Assembly (NCBI GenBank): GCA_964428895.1 | Contig: CAYRZU010000094.1 | Coordinates: forward strand, 1 to 9,739 | Length of the DNA stretch: 9,739 nucleotides | Direction: 5' to 3' | Source of the DNA: HyVt-337 sp964428895 | GTDB lineage: Bacteria; Planctomycetota; Phycisphaerae; SM23-33 | In this document: piece after piece, positions 1 through 5,476 of the stretch | How the letters are laid out: the number at the start of each line of letters is the position of its first letter | Numbering within the stretch: the stretch's first letter is position 1 | Notes under the pieces: model-generated | Databases searched by the model: none | Seen by the model: the letters and a program-made list of their open reading frames with translations, nothing else | What the model was told of the DNA's origin: nothing | Translations under genes and position numbers: made by a program

Positions 1-74
1 CTGTGACTTAGCGTTCACGCACACCTATTCCCAAAGTCGCTGACGTTGAACAGTGTTACGAACACGCCGCGCTC

Positions 75-272
75 ATGGACGTGTGGGACCCCGGAGGGGG
101 GCATGCGACCAAGCTATACCAGCAGCTACCCCAGATGCGTCGAAAGAGCGCACAGCTCGCCGCCTACATCTTTGACGTGTTGGCGCTAACGGTCACACTG
201 GCCGATTTCCTTCTCGACGAGGAAGACCCCGCCACCCAGCCGGCGACCGCTGGCAGCGGGAGCCTGTACTGA
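75..272 (+). CDS. Possible small hypothetical protein (65 aa) or remnant of a longer gene
   Basis: An ATG-started frame of 65 codons ends in TGA. I do not recognise it. It has a basic stretch near residues 22-24, a mostly hydrophobic segment at about 27-48 ending in an acidic LLDEED run, and a low-complexity Pro/Ala/Thr/Gly/Ser tail. The frame is open upstream of the ATG as far as a TAG at 9-11, and no clear ribosome binding site precedes the ATG. It could therefore be a small gene, the degraded 3' end of a larger one, or chance. The composition of the tail resembles real proteins of this kind of genome, but no homology can be claimed. Confidence 0.3.
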   Translation: MDVWDPGGGHATKLYQQLPQMRRKSAQLAAYIFDVLALTVTLADFLLDEEDPATQPATAGSGSLY

Positions 273-305
273 TGCAATGACTCACGAGTTGCGCCGGGCC
301 GCAGG

Positions 306-668
306 ATGATCACGTCAACATGGCATCCGATGGTGAAGTTCCTGGGCGGGTGGCTAGCCCTGTGGCTGCCATTCTATGCGGCGACGTGGGGCGTCCACGT
401 TATCGCTTCCCCTGGGAGCTTGGCCGATGACCTCAGCGACTTCGTGACGGGGCCGCCGTTTCTCTACGGGATCGTGACCATCGGGTGTCTTTCGCTTGGA
501 TCTCTGGCTGCCTCGGTGGTGATCTTCAAGGTTTTCCGCGATCCGGATGCGCCCTTGCTGTGGCGTGGCGTCCCCGCGTGGCTGCTGGCGTGGGGGCTGT
601 GCGTGGGGGTCATTTCCCTGTTCCACCTGGCCCTGATGTCCATTGATATCGGGCCGGGCGGGCCCTAA
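306..668 (+). CDS. Hypothetical three-helix inner-membrane protein (120 aa)
   Basis: The product is strongly hydrophobic, with three likely transmembrane helices at about residues 12-32, 52-75 and 89-111. A short acidic loop (ADDLSDF, about 40-46) lies between helices 1 and 2, and a charged loop (FRDPDAP, about 77-83) between helices 2 and 3. I recognise no family signature, so only membrane location can be inferred. The start is taken at the first ATG; a second in-frame ATG lies at 330, and the GCAGG just before the first is only a weak ribosome binding site. The TAA stop is six bases from the stop of the convergent 490-aa gene. The reverse-strand frame across this gene is a charged, low-complexity shadow. 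Confidence 0.62.
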   Translation: MITSTWHPMVKFLGGWLALWLPFYAATWGVHVIASPGSLADDLSDFVTGPPFLYGIVTIGCLSLGSLAASVVIFKVFRDPDAPLLWRGVPAWLLAWGLCVGVISLFHLALMSIDIGPGGP

Positions 669-674
669 CCGCGC

Positions 675-2147
675 CTACGCGTTGGCGCAGAATTCCTCGA
701 CGGCATCGAGCAGGGCGGTGAAGGCGCCGTTGCGGACGGAGATGTCGGTCCAGTTGTGCCAGCGGGCCAGCGCGGCGTTGAGCCGATCGTCATCGAGCTT
801 GCTCAGCACGTCATTCAGCGTCTCGTAGAGGGGACCGTAACATGCGTCGGCAAAGCCCAGCCGCTGTTGGTAGGGACGGACCACCTCCAGCACATCCTGC
901 AGGGCGCCCGCCACATGGCCGACCGAATCGGCCTCGGCCACGTGCTCGGCGTGGCGCAGGTCGTTGATGGCGGCGCGGACCTGAAGGTTCATCGACAGAT
1001 CCGTCATGAACCGCTCGGGACTGCCAAATAGTAGCCCGCCTAAATCACCCACACCGCCGACCGACCAGACTGCGTCCTGTATTTCCTTGGCTGCGGCGCG
1101 CTGGGCGGGGGGGTCGTCGGATTCAATCAACGCCCACGCGTCGGCGACGGCCGGGCCCAGGCCGGGCAAGAGTCGCTCGGCGAAGCTCCGTAGATCAATG
1201 TCGTCCAGCGCAATCCCGTTGGCCAACTCGCTGAACACGAACGCCAGGGGCAACTGCAGGCAGTGGGTCTGACTGTTGCCGATCAGGCCTCGGGGATATC
1301 GAGCCAGGCTCTGCGGGGTGAGCTTCTCGGCGAGCTTGTCGGTGTGGAAGTTCGTCATGGGAAAGCTCGGCTCGCCCTCGATCAGCCCATACGGGTTCCA
1401 CAAGGCCTTGTCACGCAGGTTGGTGATGTCCAGGGCCTCGTCGTGGCTGGGGAAGCTCGCCAACAGCCACCACGGCTCGGGGATGCGATCGCGAATCATC
1501 TCCAGCGTGCGGGCGAACTCATCGGCCGTTTGGGCGGGGTGGTCGGCGCCGGCGTCGTCCTTGGTGTCGGCCCAAAACCGGCAGGTGGCCTCCCAGCCCG
1601 ACCACATCCAGTAGACAGACTCCGCCGACGGATTGAATGAGCGGAACACCTCCGTCTGCCGCGCCACCAGGTCCACGAACTGCTCGGTGGTCGCCCCCGG
1701 ATAGCCGCCCGGATCGCTGTCGATAATGACCACGCCGTCGGCGTTGGCGATGGGCTCGAGCTGGTTGCGTCGGCCGTCGATAAAGGCCGCCATCTCGGCC
1801 GGGTCGGCGGGGTCGACCTTCTTCTCGCAAAGGAAGTAGGGGCGCGTGGCGAACTCGTGCTCGGCTGCGATGTCGTTGCCGATGGTGTTGGGGCAGAGCA
1901 CGACGATGACCTTCATGCCACACTCGTTGCGGGCGAAGTCGATGACCTCCCGGATGCGCCCCAGCCAGGCCCGGTCGGATTCGGTAGGCTCAGCCGGCAT
2001 GCAATCGAGCTGCGGCCAGATCATGACGCCATCGTAGCCCAGATTGCTCAGGCCGGTCAGGTACCCTCGCCAATCATCGAGTGTCCATGTCCGCGCCGCG
2101 TAGGGGTGGTTGTAGGACCAGTGGGTGTGGACGTACATCGCTAACAT
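675..2147 (-). CDS. Putative TIM-barrel glycoside-hydrolase-like protein (490 aa)
   Basis: A cytoplasmic-looking protein with no signal peptide. The first 310 or so residues have the look of an alpha/beta barrel: WTLDDWRGYLTGLSNLGYDGVMIWPQLD (21-48) would cover helix 1 and strand 2, KVIVVLCPN (79-87) a strand, DGVVIIDSDPGGYPG (137-151) a strand with acidic residues at its end, VYWMWSGWE (178-186) a strand, and WWLLASFPSHDE (226-237) another. The C-terminal third is helical. Asp143, Asp145 and Glu186 at strand ends are candidate catalytic acids. This pattern fits barrel hydrolases acting on polysaccharides, but I cannot assign a GH family, and a non-catalytic or different barrel enzyme is possible. 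The GH28 gene at the other end of the window makes a carbohydrate role plausible. The first ATG is chosen because TATAAT lies eight bases upstream; the ATG at 2138 is an alternative. Neither has a Shine-Dalgarno sequence. Confidence 0.72.
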   Translation of the reverse strand: MLAMYVHTHWSYNHPYAARTWTLDDWRGYLTGLSNLGYDGVMIWPQLDCMPAEPTESDRAWLGRIREVIDFARNECGMKVIVVLCPNTIGNDIAAEHEFATRPYFLCEKKVDPADPAEMAAFIDGRRNQLEPIANADGVVIIDSDPGGYPGATTEQFVDLVARQTEVFRSFNPSAESVYWMWSGWEATCRFWADTKDDAGADHPAQTADEFARTLEMIRDRIPEPWWLLASFPSHDEALDITNLRDKALWNPYGLIEGEPSFPMTNFHTDKLAEKLTPQSLARYPRGLIGNSQTHCLQLPLAFVFSELANGIALDDIDLRSFAERLLPGLGPAVADAWALIESDDPPAQRAAAKEIQDAVWSVGGVGDLGGLLFGSPERFMTDLSMNLQVRAAINDLRHAEHVAEADSVGHVAGALQDVLEVVRPYQQRLGFADACYGPLYETLNDVLSKLDDDRLNAALARWHNWTDISVRNGAFTALLDAVEEFCANA

Positions 2148-2155
2148 GGCGAGCG

Positions 2156-2161
2156 ATTATA
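2156..2161 (-). promoter_or_regulatory. Perfect -10 box (TATAAT) for the 490-aa gene, possible leaderless transcript
   Basis: On the minus strand TATAAT ends eight bases before the first ATG of the 490-aa gene. The sequence at the expected -35 position (about 2179-2184, TTACGC) is a poor match. With normal spacing, transcription would start at or within about two bases of the ATG. The start codon has no Shine-Dalgarno sequence, which agrees with a leaderless mRNA. Assignment rests on sequence match and position only. Confidence 0.5.
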
Positions 2162-2225
2162 CCGGCTGACGGTGTCCGGCGTAACCGGCGCGCGAGCCTT
2201 GTCGCTGGGGGCCAAGAAGGCAGCG

Positions 2226-2753
2226 TCAGGCAGCCTTCCGACGTTGCTGCGACTGAGGCAGTTCCAAGGCAATCGTCCTCGGGGATGGCTCGTTGGCCCT
2301 GCTCGAAGGGTGGGCCTCGGCGCCGATAAGCAGATCGATCTGATCGCGCCCGCTCTCGGCAAACACCATCTCCTTGACGGCCCGATAGAAGATCAGCGTG
2401 TTCTCGGCCAAGCCCTCGGCCATCGCGGCAATCTCGTCGGCGGTCTCTTGGCCGGTCAGCGTCACCTGCGGGTCGATGACGTAATCGAGGAACGGGCCTC
2501 TTGCCATCGCATCGAGCGTGACGGAAGCTTCGGCCGAGCTGCCAAAGCAACCGGCCTGGCCGCGAGCGGGGAGTTGGCGGAGCAAGAGGTCGATCGTCGG
2601 CAACTGCCGCAAAGCCTCCTCGGCCAGACGATCCAGCAGGGCCTTGGCGCCGGCGTCTTCGGCCCGGGACGATGCCCGAGTATAGAACCGGGCGCGCCGC
2701 CGTTGGAGATCCTTGGCGAACGCCAGCACGTCATATGCGCTGTAGACGACCAT
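2226..2753 (-). CDS. Ferritin-like (rubrerythrin-type) domain protein, paralogue 1, di-iron ligands mostly lost (175 aa)
   Basis: Homologous along its length to the two other small ferritin-like proteins nearby. The helix-A motif F-x-K-D-L-x(5)-R-F-Y (about 12-24), a helix-B segment LAEEALRQL (43-51), the mid-segment motif MARGPFL (83-89) and the helix-C motif AENTLIFY (116-123) can be lined up with the 4138-4626 product. At the positions expected to bind iron it has Gln17, Ala47, Gln50, Ala116 and Ala145; only His148 is kept. Some Glu residues lie one position away (46, 117, 146). Ordinary di-iron chemistry is therefore unlikely, and a structural or regulatory role is more plausible. The basic tail QQRRKAA is unlike the paralogues. 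The start is the ATG preceded by GAGAGGG at 2760-2766; the frame is open to 2870, but that extension has no binding site and overlaps structured intergenic DNA. It is divergent from the prepilin gene at 2962, and the 490-aa gene follows 78 bases downstream. Confidence 0.75.
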   Translation of the reverse strand: MVVYSAYDVLAFAKDLQRRRARFYTRASSRAEDAGAKALLDRLAEEALRQLPTIDLLLRQLPARGQAGCFGSSAEASVTLDAMARGPFLDYVIDPQVTLTGQETADEIAAMAEGLAENTLIFYRAVKEMVFAESGRDQIDLLIGAEAHPSSRANEPSPRTIALELPQSQQRRKAA

Positions 2754-2961
2754 CGTGGTCCCTCTCTCTGGTAGTACATCGGTAGGGGACAGGCCCGAAT
2801 GGACCCGGATTCCGGGATATGTGCGGGCCGATGGCGCCGGGCCGCGTCGTGGGCAAGAAGATATGTACAATTTGAGTACGGTAATGGACTCAGTGCTTTG
2901 CTATTTCTGCCGATAGTACCATATAGAAGTCCTTCATTTCCGTACTGTCAGGACACCTACG
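2754..2961. promoter_or_regulatory. Divergent intergenic region between ferritin-like gene 1 and prepilin gene 1
   Basis: These 208 bases separate two divergent genes and must hold both promoters. The half next to the ferritin-like gene is GC-rich. It contains a nested inverted repeat: GGCCCG (2792-2797) with CGGGCC (2824-2829), enclosing CCCGG (2804-2808) with CCGGG (2812-2816). The half next to the prepilin gene, from about 2858, is clearly more AT-rich than anything around it. A candidate rightward promoter there is TTGCTA (2898-2903), an 18-base spacer and TATAGA (2922-2927), four of six matches in each box. The octamer AATGGACC at 2798-2805 recurs at nearly the same distance upstream of ferritin-like gene 2. 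Confidence 0.45.
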
Positions 2962-3453
2962 ATGGCAAGTCAGTTGCGACATACTGGCGCATCGGGTTGG
3001 GGATTCAGTTTGTTGGAGTTGGTGGTCGTGATCGCCATTCTTGGCATTGTTGCCATGATCGCCGTTCCCCGCCTCAGCCGCGGCTCTCAGGGAGCCGCAG
3101 AGACCTCCCTAGAACAAGACTTGGCAATTCTCCGCAACGCGATCGAGCTGTACCGGGCCGAACACGGCGGCGCTGCGCCCGCCAAGGATGACGTCCAGAT
3201 TGCGCTGTGCGGCTACAGTAATTCCGCCGGCACGAGTTTCTCGACCACGCAGGACACCACCCATATCCTCGGGCCTTATCTCGGGCCAACGCCGCCGCCA
3301 CTGCCTGTAGGCAGCATGAAAGGCTGCACCGCCATCTCAAGGAGCGGCAGCGGCTCTGTCGGCTGGATCTACAGCGCAGACGACGGATCCATCGTCGCCA
3401 ATTGCGACGCCGACGAAGTAGGCGCTTCGGGCAAGCCCTACAATCAGTACTAG
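2962..3453 (+). CDS. Type IV/type II prepilin-like protein, GspG-like, copy 1 (163 aa)
   Basis: The N-terminus is a classic class III signal: a short leader, then the cleavage motif G14|F15-S-L-L-E19 followed by a hydrophobic helix (about 15-37) and VPRLSRGSQGAAE. A prepilin peptidase (PilD/GspO type) would cut after Gly14 and methylate Phe15; Glu19 is the conserved +5 Glu needed for assembly. The globular part includes the helix LRNAIELYRAEHGG (57-70), a proline-rich turn near 109-115, and the tail GWIYSADDGSIVANCDADE...NQY, a form I associate with planctomycete pseudopilins. Three cysteines (83, 122, 148) may form a disulfide; copy 2 has none. Length suits a minor pilin or pseudopilin. AGGA lies about nine bases before the ATG. 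It is divergent from ferritin-like gene 1, and the ankyrin gene follows 77 bases downstream on the same strand. No secretion ATPase, secretin or prepilin peptidase gene is in the window. Confidence 0.93.
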   Translation: MASQLRHTGASGWGFSLLELVVVIAILGIVAMIAVPRLSRGSQGAAETSLEQDLAILRNAIELYRAEHGGAAPAKDDVQIALCGYSNSAGTSFSTTQDTTHILGPYLGPTPPPLPVGSMKGCTAISRSGSGSVGWIYSADDGSIVANCDADEVGASGKPYNQY

Positions 3454-3530
3454 CCACCGCAAGGGGGCGGGGACACACATCTGGACCTTGTCCGGGGTCG
3501 GATATATCCTCATGGCGAAAGGATCAACAC

Positions 3531-4052
3531 ATGCCGCGTGGATTCTCAAGAGTTCGTACTGCCATCGCCATCATCATCCTGGCCGGGGCGGCCTATCTGA
3601 TCTACACGCAGAGCGGCCTCCGCATCGACCCGACCAATAAGGGAGGCCCGGTGTCCATCGCCGATAAGCCCATCGCATTGGTCCTGCGGGACGCCACGCT
3701 CGATAACATTCGCGCCGCAGCCAAGGAGTCCGACAAAGGCCTCGACGACATGCGCTACCTGGGCGGCACGCTGCTGTACCACGCGGCCGACAAGCGCCGC
3801 GCCGACGTCGTCCGCTGGGCCATCAACCAAGGCGCCGACCCCAACGGGGGCGAAGGCCTCATGCCTCCCTTGTTGGCGGCCATCAAGAACAGCGACGCCG
3901 ACATGGTCAAGCTTCTGGTCTCGGCCGGCGCCGATCCCGACGCCAACGGCGCGCCCGGCATTACGCTGCGCAAGATGGCCGAAGCCAAGAACAGCCCCGC
4001 CGTGATGAAGGCGCTGGAAGGGGACACCCCCTCGCCGCCGGGCGGCGATTAG
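3531..4052 (+). CDS. Membrane-anchored ankyrin-repeat protein (173 aa)
   Basis: A basic N-terminus (PRGFSRVR) is followed by one hydrophobic helix (about 11-26), most likely an uncleaved signal anchor that places the rest outside the cytoplasm. After a linker come ankyrin repeats: one at about 76-107 with the typical VVRWAINQGADPNGG end, a second at 109-140 (PLLAAIKNSDADMVKLLVSAGADPDANG), and a degenerate third at 142-163. Ankyrin repeats bind other proteins, so an adaptor role is likely; the partner is unknown. The tail is Pro/Gly-rich. The ATG at 3531 is chosen for the GAAAGGA at 3517-3523; the frame is open further upstream but without a binding site and over the preceding gene. It is probably co-transcribed with the prepilin gene 77 bases upstream, and it converges on ferritin-like gene 2. 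Confidence 0.85.
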   Translation: MPRGFSRVRTAIAIIILAGAAYLIYTQSGLRIDPTNKGGPVSIADKPIALVLRDATLDNIRAAAKESDKGLDDMRYLGGTLLYHAADKRRADVVRWAINQGADPNGGEGLMPPLLAAIKNSDADMVKLLVSAGADPDANGAPGITLRKMAEAKNSPAVMKALEGDTPSPPGGD

Positions 4053-4058
4053 AAGCAA

Positions 4059-4111
4059 AGCCCTGCAAACCCAACACCGCGCGGTGAGTCGCGCCTTGGG
4101 CCTGCAGGGCT
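4059..4111. terminator. Long hairpin between two convergent genes, likely bidirectional terminator
   Basis: A nested inverted repeat fills most of the 85 bases between the convergent stops of the ankyrin gene and ferritin-like gene 2. AGCCCTGCA (4059-4067) pairs with TGCAGGGCT (4103-4111), a perfect 9 bp. Inside it CCCAA (4070-4074) pairs with TTGGG (4096-4100) and GCGCG (4079-4083) with CGCGC (4090-4094), leaving a six-base loop. No clean T run follows on the plus strand; on the minus strand a TTTGCTTCT stretch follows. Position between convergent genes supports a two-way terminator, although the hairpin is larger and the U tract weaker than in a standard intrinsic terminator. Confidence 0.6.
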
Positions 4112-4137
4112 CTTGTCTGCGGAGAATATGGGGGCGC

Positions 4138-4626
4138 TTACGCCGAGAAGTTCTTGGATCCAACCAACTGATGGACCGAGCTGTTGTGCTGATGCTCGTC
4201 GGTCAGCAGACGGTTGACGGTCTGGACGGCCAGGTCGCCGTGCAGCACGGTCGCCAGGGCCGTATAGAACTCCACCGCGTTCTTCTCGACCTTGCCGGCC
4301 AGTTCGAGCACGTCCGCATCATTGGCGACGTTGCTCAACTGGGCGCTGAAGTCCACACAGTGACGCAGGAAAGGCCCGTGGGCCATCACCTGCATCTGGT
4401 CCATTTCATCGTCGAAACCGCCAAACCCCAGGTCCTGACCAGCCAGCTCGGTCTGCAGGCCCGTCATCACGGCCAGGTGCTCCTGTTCCTGGCAGGCCAG
4501 GTGGCGGAACAGCTCCTTGTGCTTGGCCGATTGCAGCTTGGAGATGGCCTGGGTGTAGAACCGATGGCTGTACCGCTCAAGGTCCGTAGCGAAACGGAGT
4601 AATTCATTCTTGCTAAAAGGGATCAT
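4138..4626 (-). CDS. Ferritin-like (rubrerythrin-type) domain protein, paralogue 2, full di-iron ligand set (162 aa)
   Basis: A four-helix-bundle protein in which every ligand of a rubrerythrin-type di-iron site can be seen: Glu17 in LERYSHRFY (helix A), Glu47-x-x-His50 in QEQEHL (helix B), Glu114 in VEKNAVEFY (helix C) and Glu144-x-x-His147 in DEHQHN (helix D). The two E...FY / ExxH halves give the internal symmetry typical of the family. There is no signal peptide, so it should act in the cytoplasm, with iron-dependent peroxide or oxygen chemistry as the likely activity. The C-terminal rubredoxin domain of classical rubrerythrin is absent, so electrons would have to come from elsewhere. The start is clear: AGAAAGGA (4636-4643) lies nine bases before the ATG. 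It is divergent from prepilin gene 2 across a structured intergenic region and convergent with the ankyrin gene. It is the most conserved of the three paralogues here and so probably the enzymatically competent one. Confidence 0.86.
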   Translation of the reverse strand: MIPFSKNELLRFATDLERYSHRFYTQAISKLQSAKHKELFRHLACQEQEHLAVMTGLQTELAGQDLGFGGFDDEMDQMQVMAHGPFLRHCVDFSAQLSNVANDADVLELAGKVEKNAVEFYTALATVLHGDLAVQTVNRLLTDEHQHNSSVHQLVGSKNFSA

Positions 4627-4993
4627 TGAATAGGTTCCTTTCTAAGAGAGTTTCGGATTCCGCCGACGGGAAATGGACCGGAAAATCGGGTTGCCGCCGG
4701 GTTTACGGTCCCTCCCCCAAGTAGAGGACGACGCACAGGTGGAGGGGACCCGCGCGTCGTCTCTCGGTCGCGGCTGGCGACGCGAGAAAGGAGGGAGGTC
4801 TCACGCCGGCCGCAATACGCCATTGGTGCGTATTCATTATACGTCTTGGGGGTGTCAGCCGGCTCGGAAGGGGGATGACAGTCATCGGGCGATCACCTGA
4901 ATTCGTGGAAGAACTTCGACGGAAGCGGCTACTGGCCCCCATGATTCGTGTCGATGAAGAGAGAGGATGTCTGCTGCACAGACGAGAGGACCG
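4627..4993. promoter_or_regulatory. Structured 367-base divergent intergenic region upstream of ferritin-like gene 2 and prepilin gene 2
   Basis: No gene is supported here. Reading leftward from a perfect minus-strand TATAAT (4836-4841), a transcript of ferritin-like gene 2 would have a leader of about 200 bases. In it lie three inverted repeats. Repeat 3 is TCTCG-GTCGC with GCGAC-g-CGAGA (4762-4787), 10 bp with one bulge and a five-base loop. Repeat 2 is GACGACGC (4727-4734) with GCGTCGTC (4754-4761), a perfect 8 bp that directly abuts repeat 3. Repeat 1 is GGACCG (4675-4680) with CGGTCC (4706-4711). AGAAAGGA at 4785-4792 is the exact complement of the gene's Shine-Dalgarno segment. No -35 box of good quality is seen for TATAAT, and no convincing rightward promoter for the prepilin gene was found. 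Confidence 0.5.
4814..4834. promoter_or_regulatory. Operator-like inverted repeat AATACGC-N7-GCGTATT
   Basis: A perfect 7-bp inverted repeat with a seven-base spacer. On the minus strand it begins two bases after the TATAAT at 4836-4841, so it covers the predicted transcription start of ferritin-like gene 2. That is a usual place for a repressor site. The half-site centres are about 14 bases apart, somewhat more than one helical turn, which is compatible with a dimeric regulator. I do not recognise the motif as that of a known regulator. It could instead form a small hairpin at the very 5' end of the RNA. Confidence 0.45.
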
Positions 4994-5476
4994 ATGCCCG
5001 GACCACACAAACCACGCGCTTTCAGCATGCTGGAACTGGTGATCGTGATCGCGATCCTTGGGATTGTGGCCGCCATCGCCGTGCCGCGTCTCAGCCGGGC
5101 CAGCCAAGGCGCCGCCGACAACGCCCTCCGTAGCGACCTCCGCGTACTCCGTTCGGCCCTGGAGCTCTACCGGGCCGAGCACGACGGGGCCTTGCCGCCG
5201 GGCCAGCACATCGCCGTGGCGTTGATGGCCTACTCCAATCGGGCCAACACGTTGTTCAGTGTCACCGAGTCCCAGGCCCTGAAGACCATCTACGGCCCGT
5301 ATCTGAAGTTCCCGGCGCCGAGTCTGCCCGTGGGCCGACGGAAGGGGGCCGATGGCATCTCCACCGGCACGGAAGACACCGTTGCTTGGGTCTACGATGA
5401 GTCGGCCGGCACGATTCGGGCCAACACCGATGCCGACGAGAAGGACGCTTCCGGCACGCTCTACAGCGCCTACTAG
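4994..5476 (+). CDS. Type IV/type II prepilin-like protein, GspG-like, copy 2 (160 aa)
   Basis: A close paralogue of the prepilin at 2962. It shares the block ELV-[VI]-VIAILGIVA-x-IAVPRLSR, then SQGAA, LYRAEH, YSN, GPYL, LPVG and the tail W-[IV]-Y...I-x-AN-x-DADE...Y. Counting from the ATG at 4994, the cleavage site is A9|F10-S-M-L-E14: the +5 Glu is kept, but the -1 residue is Ala where Gly is the rule. This lowers confidence in efficient processing by a standard prepilin peptidase. It has no cysteines, unlike copy 1. GAGAGGA (4984-4990) precedes the chosen ATG. An in-frame ATG at 4967 with a purine run directly against it would add nine residues and is a real alternative. The TAG stop overlaps the stop of ferritin-like gene 3 on the other strand within one CTAG. 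Confidence 0.92.
   Translation: MPGPHKPRAFSMLELVIVIAILGIVAAIAVPRLSRASQGAADNALRSDLRVLRSALELYRAEHDGALPPGQHIAVALMAYSNRANTLFSVTESQALKTIYGPYLKFPAPSLPVGRRKGADGISTGTEDTVAWVYDESAGTIRANTDADEKDASGTLYSAY

Noticed and set aside
1..74. Coding sequence continuing into the window from the left
   Set aside because: The frame of the following 65-codon ORF is closed by TAG at 9-11, and no other frame in these bases shows recognisable protein sequence.
2172..2774. Plus-strand open frame of 200 codons opposite ferritin-like gene 1
   Set aside because: The minus-strand product is homologous to two neighbours and has a proper binding site. The plus-strand product has no recognisable motif, so it is a shadow.
2754..2870. 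N-terminal extension of ferritin-like protein 1 by 39 codons
   Set aside because: The extension is Pro/Arg/Gly-rich and unlike the paralogues, has no binding site and runs through the structured intergenic region. The ATG at 2753 has GAGAGGG in the right place.
4787..4800. Strong Shine-Dalgarno-like run AAAGGAGGGAGGT on the plus strand
   Set aside because: No ATG, GTG or TTG with a following open frame lies at a suitable distance, so it is not read as a translation start. It is better explained as the complement of the ferritin-like gene's binding site.
4623..4823. Minus-strand frame of 66 codons upstream of and overlapping ferritin-like gene 2
   Set aside because: The product is Arg/Pro-rich without a recognisable pattern and the frame covers the predicted leader hairpins. 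The four-base overlap with the next ATG was tempting as a leader peptide, but no binding site supports its start.
4727..4834. Possible known riboswitch such as cyclic di-GMP in the intergenic region
   Set aside because: The GC-rich hairpins do not show the conserved bases of that class or of any other class I can recall. Only an unclassified leader can be suggested.
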